Part shown: positions 12,020 through 15,165 of the stretch, piece after piece
Position numbering within the stretch: the stretch's first letter is position 1
How the letters are laid out: each line of letters begins with the position of its first letter
From: Candidatus Omnitrophota bacterium
GTDB lineage: Bacteria > Omnitrophota > Gorgyraeia > Gygaellales > Profunditerraquicolaceae
Direction: 5' to 3'
NCBI GenBank assembly: GCA_018814745.1
Contig: JAHIZC010000077.1
Location: 1-15,165 of the forward strand
DNA length: 15,165 nt
Made by a program: the position numbers and the translations under genes
Notes under the pieces: generated by a model
Told to the model about the DNA's origin: nothing
Seen by the model: the letters and a program-made list of their open reading frames with translations, nothing else
Databases searched by the model: none

Positions 12020-14848
12020 TTACTCCTCTCTTAAAGCCTCAAGGCACCTCTGGCAGATCAAAGGGTGCTTTTTTGAACTACCCACGCTCAAGCTGTAATT
12101 CCAGCAGCGCAGGCATTTCTCACCTTGCGCTTTCTTGACTCCAATCGAGATCTCGGGGAACTTTTCGCTCTTTACCCCCGCATCAATATTGCCTTCTTTT
12201 GCTATATTAACTTTGGAAACCTTTAATATTTCGCAAAGATCATCCTCTAGGCTCCATAGATATTTATACCGAAAATCGTCTTTTGTCAACAAGTTTATTT
12301 GCGCATCAAAGGAACTCCCGATATTCCCGCAAGCGCGCTCCTCTTCCAGCAGTTTCGAGATCTCAGGAATCAACTCAAAGATCGGCTCTAATTCAGTGTC
12401 GATCTTATCTCCGGCTACGGCAGGATCAACTTTTGGCCACTCCAAAAGATGGACGCTGGAATGAGATACTTTTTCTTCAACCGGCAAATGTTTATATGTT
12501 TCTTCGGATGTAAATGTTAAGATCGGAGCCATCAATCTGACCAAAACAGTTACAACTTCATAGATCGCTGTCTGCGCCGCACGCCTCTGGAGAGAATCCG
12601 CAGCAGATGTATAAAGCCTCCCTTTGACCATATCCAGATAATACATCGAGAGATCTTCGTTACAAAAATCATAAATATTCTTATAGGCCTTATGAAAATG
12701 GAAATTTTCGTAAGCCTCAGTCACCGACTTGATCATCTGCTGTAATCTAACCAATATCCTTCGGTCTATTTTCTTAAGCTTGCTATATTCTATTTTCTGT
12801 TCTCGGGGATTAAAATCATAAAGGTTGCTTAAGCTGAATCTTAGGGTGTTCCTGATCTTACGGTATGCTTCAGAGAGCCGGGAAATAATCAAGTCAGATA
12901 TACGGATATCTTCATTATAATCACTGGAGGCGACCCATAGCCTTAATATATCAGCTCCGTAATCCTTAATCACCTCAAGCGGAGATATCACATTGCCCAA
13001 AGACTTTGACATCTTCCTTCCCTTTCCGTCAACTACAAAACCATGAGTAAGTACACTCTCAAAAGGAGGAATTCCGTCTATACCCATCGCAGTGATCAAT
13101 GAAGACTGAAACCACCCTCGATGCTGGTCTGAACCCTCCAGATACAAGGCGCAGGGAATCTTCCTGCCCAGGTCTCCTCTTTTTTTTAATACTGCCTGAT
13201 GGCTCACTCCGGAATCAAACCAGACATCTAAAATATCAGATCCTTTGATAAAGTGGTCATTTTTACAACTCAGACATTTAAAATCATCAGGGATAAAATC
13301 TTTCACCTCCCGCTTAAACCAACTATCCGTACCTTCAGCGGTAACAAAATCAGCAAACTTCTCTATTACCCTCGGGTCTAAGACCTCCTCCTTGCATTTA
13401 TCGCAGACTAGAGCCGGGATAGGTACACCCCAATATCGCTGACGGGAAAGGCACCAATCCGGCCTCTCTTCGACCATCGATGTAATCCTCTCCTCGCCCG
13501 ATGCAGGAACCCACTTTACTTTCTTTTTCGCCGCCTCCAGCACCTTCTTGCGTAAATCATTATGGTCAATCTTTAAAAACCACTGCTTTGTAGCCCGGAA
13601 TATCACCGGGTTCCTACACCTCCAGCAATGCGGATAAGAATGCTTTAGTTCGAAATCTAGAAGCAAAGAATTATTTTTTTTAAGTTTTTCAATAATCGCC
13701 TTATTCGCCTCAAGCACATTCACTCCCTGAAACTCTCCGGCGCTAGAATCAAATTTACCCTTTGAGTCTACCGGCATAACGATTTCTAGTTTATATTTTA
13801 AACCGGTGAGATAATCTTCATTTCCGTGTCCGGGGGCAGTATGCACCAGGCCGCTCCCCTCTTCCTTGGAGACGTAATCAGCACTAACTACCTTTCCCTT
13901 TCTCAATCCAAAAGGATGAAGATAATTTATTCCCTCAAGATCTATACCCTTGATCTCTTTGATCAATTCATATTTCTCAATGCCGATTGCAGATACAGCC
14001 TGTGCTAATAGATCTTTGGCTAAAATCAAATTACCCTTTTCCGTCTTAATATAGGAATAGGTAAAATTTGGATGCACAGCAACCGCAACATTGGCAATCA
14101 ATGTCCAGGGAGTAGTCGTCCAAATCACCAAAAATGCTGGATGCTCGATACTAGATGCTTGATTCTCGTCAGAACCAGGATCGAGGATCGAGGATCGAGG
14201 ATCCACTTGAAATTTAACATATATTGAGGATGAAATATGATTTTCGTATTCAACCTCTGCCTCAGCCAGGGCAGTCTCGCAGACAAAGCACCAGTTAACC
14301 GGTTTCAATCCGCGATAGAGAAAATTATTTTTAGATAGCGCACCAAATGACCTTACTATCGCCTCTTCATAAGAGGAATCTAAAGTCAGATACGGATTCT
14401 CCCAATCACCGAATACCCCCAATCTCTTGAATTGTTCTTTCTGTATTCCTACGAACCTCAATGCATACTGGTAAGCTTTCTTGCGAAATTCAGACTGATT
14501 GATCTGATATTTATTAATCCCTAATTCTTTAAAAAGTTGATGCTCGACCGGCAGGCCGTGACAATCCCACCCGGGCACGAAAGGAGAATCAAAACCCTGC
14601 ATAGTCCGGTATTTTACCACTATATCCTTAAGGGTCTTATTTAAGACATGGCCTAAATGGATATCTCCGTTTGCATAGGGTGGCCCATCATGCAGAATAT
14701 AGAGAGGCTTTTGCTTAGACTGCTTGCGGATAAGTTTATAAATATCCTGCTTCAGCCAATCTTTCAGTAGAGCCGGCTCTCTCGCAGGCAAATTAGCCTT
14801 CATCGGAAATTCTGTTTTTGGAAGATTTAAAGTTTTTTTATATTCCAT
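12020..14848 (-). CDS. ileS: Isoleucyl-tRNA synthetase
   Basis: 942 residues from ATG at 14846-14848, a normal bacterial length. It charges tRNA-Ile with isoleucine and edits misactivated valine. The class I motifs are HLGH (64-67) and KMSKS (612-616). The CP1 editing domain shows WTTTPWTL (about 243-250) and the SGLVHTAPGHGNEDY block, and a C-terminal Zn-finger (CLRCWNY ... CQRC) closes the protein. I chose this ATG because MEYKKTLNLPKTEFPM is the standard N-terminus of the family. A TTG at 14876-14878 would add ten residues and overlap the upstream stop. There is no clear Shine-Dalgarno. Residues 216-238 (DPRSSILDPGSDENQASSIEHP plus Ala) are encoded by an inverted repeat inserted in a variable part of the editing domain, between VKFQV and FLVIWTTTPW; flanking motifs remain intact. 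Confidence 0.97.
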   Translation of the reverse strand: MEYKKTLNLPKTEFPMKANLPAREPALLKDWLKQDIYKLIRKQSKQKPLYILHDGPPYANGDIHLGHVLNKTLKDIVVKYRTMQGFDSPFVPGWDCHGLPVEHQLFKELGINKYQINQSEFRKKAYQYALRFVGIQKEQFKRLGVFGDWENPYLTLDSSYEEAIVRSFGALSKNNFLYRGLKPVNWCFVCETALAEAEVEYENHISSSIYVKFQVDPRSSILDPGSDENQASSIEHPAFLVIWTTTPWTLIANVAVAVHPNFTYSYIKTEKGNLILAKDLLAQAVSAIGIEKYELIKEIKGIDLEGINYLHPFGLRKGKVVSADYVSKEEGSGLVHTAPGHGNEDYLTGLKYKLEIVMPVDSKGKFDSSAGEFQGVNVLEANKAIIEKLKKNNSLLLDFELKHSYPHCWRCRNPVIFRATKQWFLKIDHNDLRKKVLEAAKKKVKWVPASGEERITSMVEERPDWCLSRQRYWGVPIPALVCDKCKEEVLDPRVIEKFADFVTAEGTDSWFKREVKDFIPDDFKCLSCKNDHFIKGSDILDVWFDSGVSHQAVLKKRGDLGRKIPCALYLEGSDQHRGWFQSSLITAMGIDGIPPFESVLTHGFVVDGKGRKMSKSLGNVISPLEVIKDYGADILRLWVASSDYNEDIRISDLIISRLSEAYRKIRNTLRFSLSNLYDFNPREQKIEYSKLKKIDRRILVRLQQMIKSVTEAYENFHFHKAYKNIYDFCNEDLSMYYLDMVKGRLYTSAADSLQRRAAQTAIYEVVTVLVRLMAPILTFTSEETYKHLPVEEKVSHSSVHLLEWPKVDPAVAGDKIDTELEPIFELIPEISKLLEEERACGNIGSSFDAQINLLTKDDFRYKYLWSLEDDLCEILKVSKVNIAKEGNIDAGVKSEKFPEISIGVKKAQGEKCLRCWNYSLSVGSSKKHPLICQRCLEALREE
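12023..12028 (-). promoter_or_regulatory. Ribosome-binding site deciding the TTG start of the DksA/TraR gene
   Basis: GAGGAG on the minus strand, formed by the last codons of ileS, lies 7 bases upstream of TTG at 12013-12015. The next in-frame ATG is 12 bases further down, outside good spacing. Confidence 0.65.
14139..14204 (-). repeat. Heptamer-armed inverted repeat translated inside ileS
   Basis: Two 30-base arms (14139-14168 and 14175-14204) are reverse complements at 23 of 30 positions around a 6-base loop. On the minus strand the first arm consists of perfect GATCCTC heptamers; translated, this gives the periodic DPRSSIL-DP peptide. The frame stays open through the element, so it acts as an in-frame insertion in the editing domain. 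Confidence 0.85.
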
Positions 14849-14858
14849 TTGTTTAAAT

Positions 14859-15165
14859 TTAACTAATATATTTTCCAATTATAATATCTAGTTTCTTTTT
14901 AGTAGAAACCGGTATCGAATTCTTATCGGTTATAATCGCATATTTAAGAGCATCGACACAAGAGCAATTTCTAGCTGCCGGTATATTTCTGATTAACGCA
15001 GAGAGTATCTTTTTGGCGTTATCTACATTTTTGCTAAGGTTCTCAATCACCATTTCTATGGTCACGGATTCATGCTCCGGATGCCAACAGTCAAAATCAG
15101 TCACACAGGCGAGGGTAGAATAACAGATCTCTGCCTCCCTGGACAATCTTGCTTCCGGCATATTA
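14859..15165 (-). CDS. S-methyl-5'-thioadenosine phosphorylase, 3' part only
   Basis: The last ~102 codons of a gene whose start lies beyond the right edge. NMPEARLSREAEICYSTLAC followed by VTDFDCWHPEHESVT is the C-terminal signature of methylthioadenosine phosphorylase, a member of the purine nucleoside phosphorylase family. The Asp pair in TDFD is the part that in MTAP contacts the adenine base. The enzyme splits methylthioadenosine into adenine and methylthioribose-1-phosphate for methionine salvage. An inosine- or guanosine-specific phosphorylase of the same family is the alternative and cannot be excluded from the C-terminus alone. An ATG at 15159-15161 is internal (the Met of NMPEARL) and not the start. 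The stop is 10 bases upstream of the ileS ATG, suggesting co-transcription. Confidence 0.85.
   Translation of the reverse strand, partial: NMPEARLSREAEICYSTLACVTDFDCWHPEHESVTIEMVIENLSKNVDNAKKILSALIRNIPAARNCSCVDALKYAIITDKNSIPVSTKKKLDIIIGKYIS

Noticed and set aside
14139..14204. Frameshift or assembly artefact in ileS caused by the tandem repeat.
   Set aside because: The reading frame continues without interruption into intact CP1 motifs, so the repeat is a clean in-frame insertion.
14849..14878. ileS starting at TTG 14876-14878 with ten extra residues.
   Set aside because: The family N-terminus MEYKKTLNLPKTEFPM starts exactly at the ATG at 14848, and the longer form would overlap the upstream gene by 20 bases without a Shine-Dalgarno.

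Overview
The window looks like a piece of chromosome from an uncultured, rod-shaped bacterium with a diderm-type envelope. All fourteen genes I can support lie on the minus strand, so transcription runs from high to low coordinates. The core genes place it no further than 'deep-branching bacterium'. Gene content, gene order and the families of palindromic repeats at gene edges remind me of Candidatus Omnitrophota genomes, but that is an inference from memory and needs a marker-gene tree. There is no phage, transposase, CRISPR array, rRNA or tRNA.

Reading in the direction of transcription: the 3' end of a methylthioadenosine phosphorylase gene (14859-15165), isoleucyl-tRNA synthetase (ileS), a DksA/TraR-type zinc-finger regulator, signal peptidase II (lspA), prolipoprotein diacylglyceryl transferase (lgt) and an RluA/RluD-type pseudouridine synthase. 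These are tightly packed and look like one transcription unit. A promoter candidate at about 9369-9396 starts a second unit: an inner-membrane coiled-coil protein of unknown function, then aroA with a 4-base overlap. A near-consensus sigma70-type promoter (TTGACA, 17 bases, TAAAAT) at 7085-7113 starts the third unit, the rod-shape cassette mreB-mreC-mreD-mrdA-rodA, followed by a B12-binding radical SAM gene that runs off the left edge.

Functionally, lgt and lspA carry out the first two lipoprotein maturation steps. MreBCD, PBP2 (MrdA) and RodA form the elongasome that builds the lateral cell wall. The coiled-coil protein shares an overall plan with MreC (membrane anchor, coiled coil, beta-rich C-terminus) and sits beside this cassette.

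The unusual part is a set of unrelated inverted repeats placed exactly at gene boundaries or inside reading frames. One palindromic element supplies the first ~21 codons and the start codon of aroA. A 66-base hairpin with heptamer-repeat arms is translated inside the ileS editing domain. Three adjacent hairpins fill the mreD-mrdA gap and reach into both genes. Another hairpin covers the ribosome-binding site of the radical SAM gene. A fifth repeat block abuts the lgt start codon. lspA also has no ATG, GTG or TTG start that would keep its first membrane helix.
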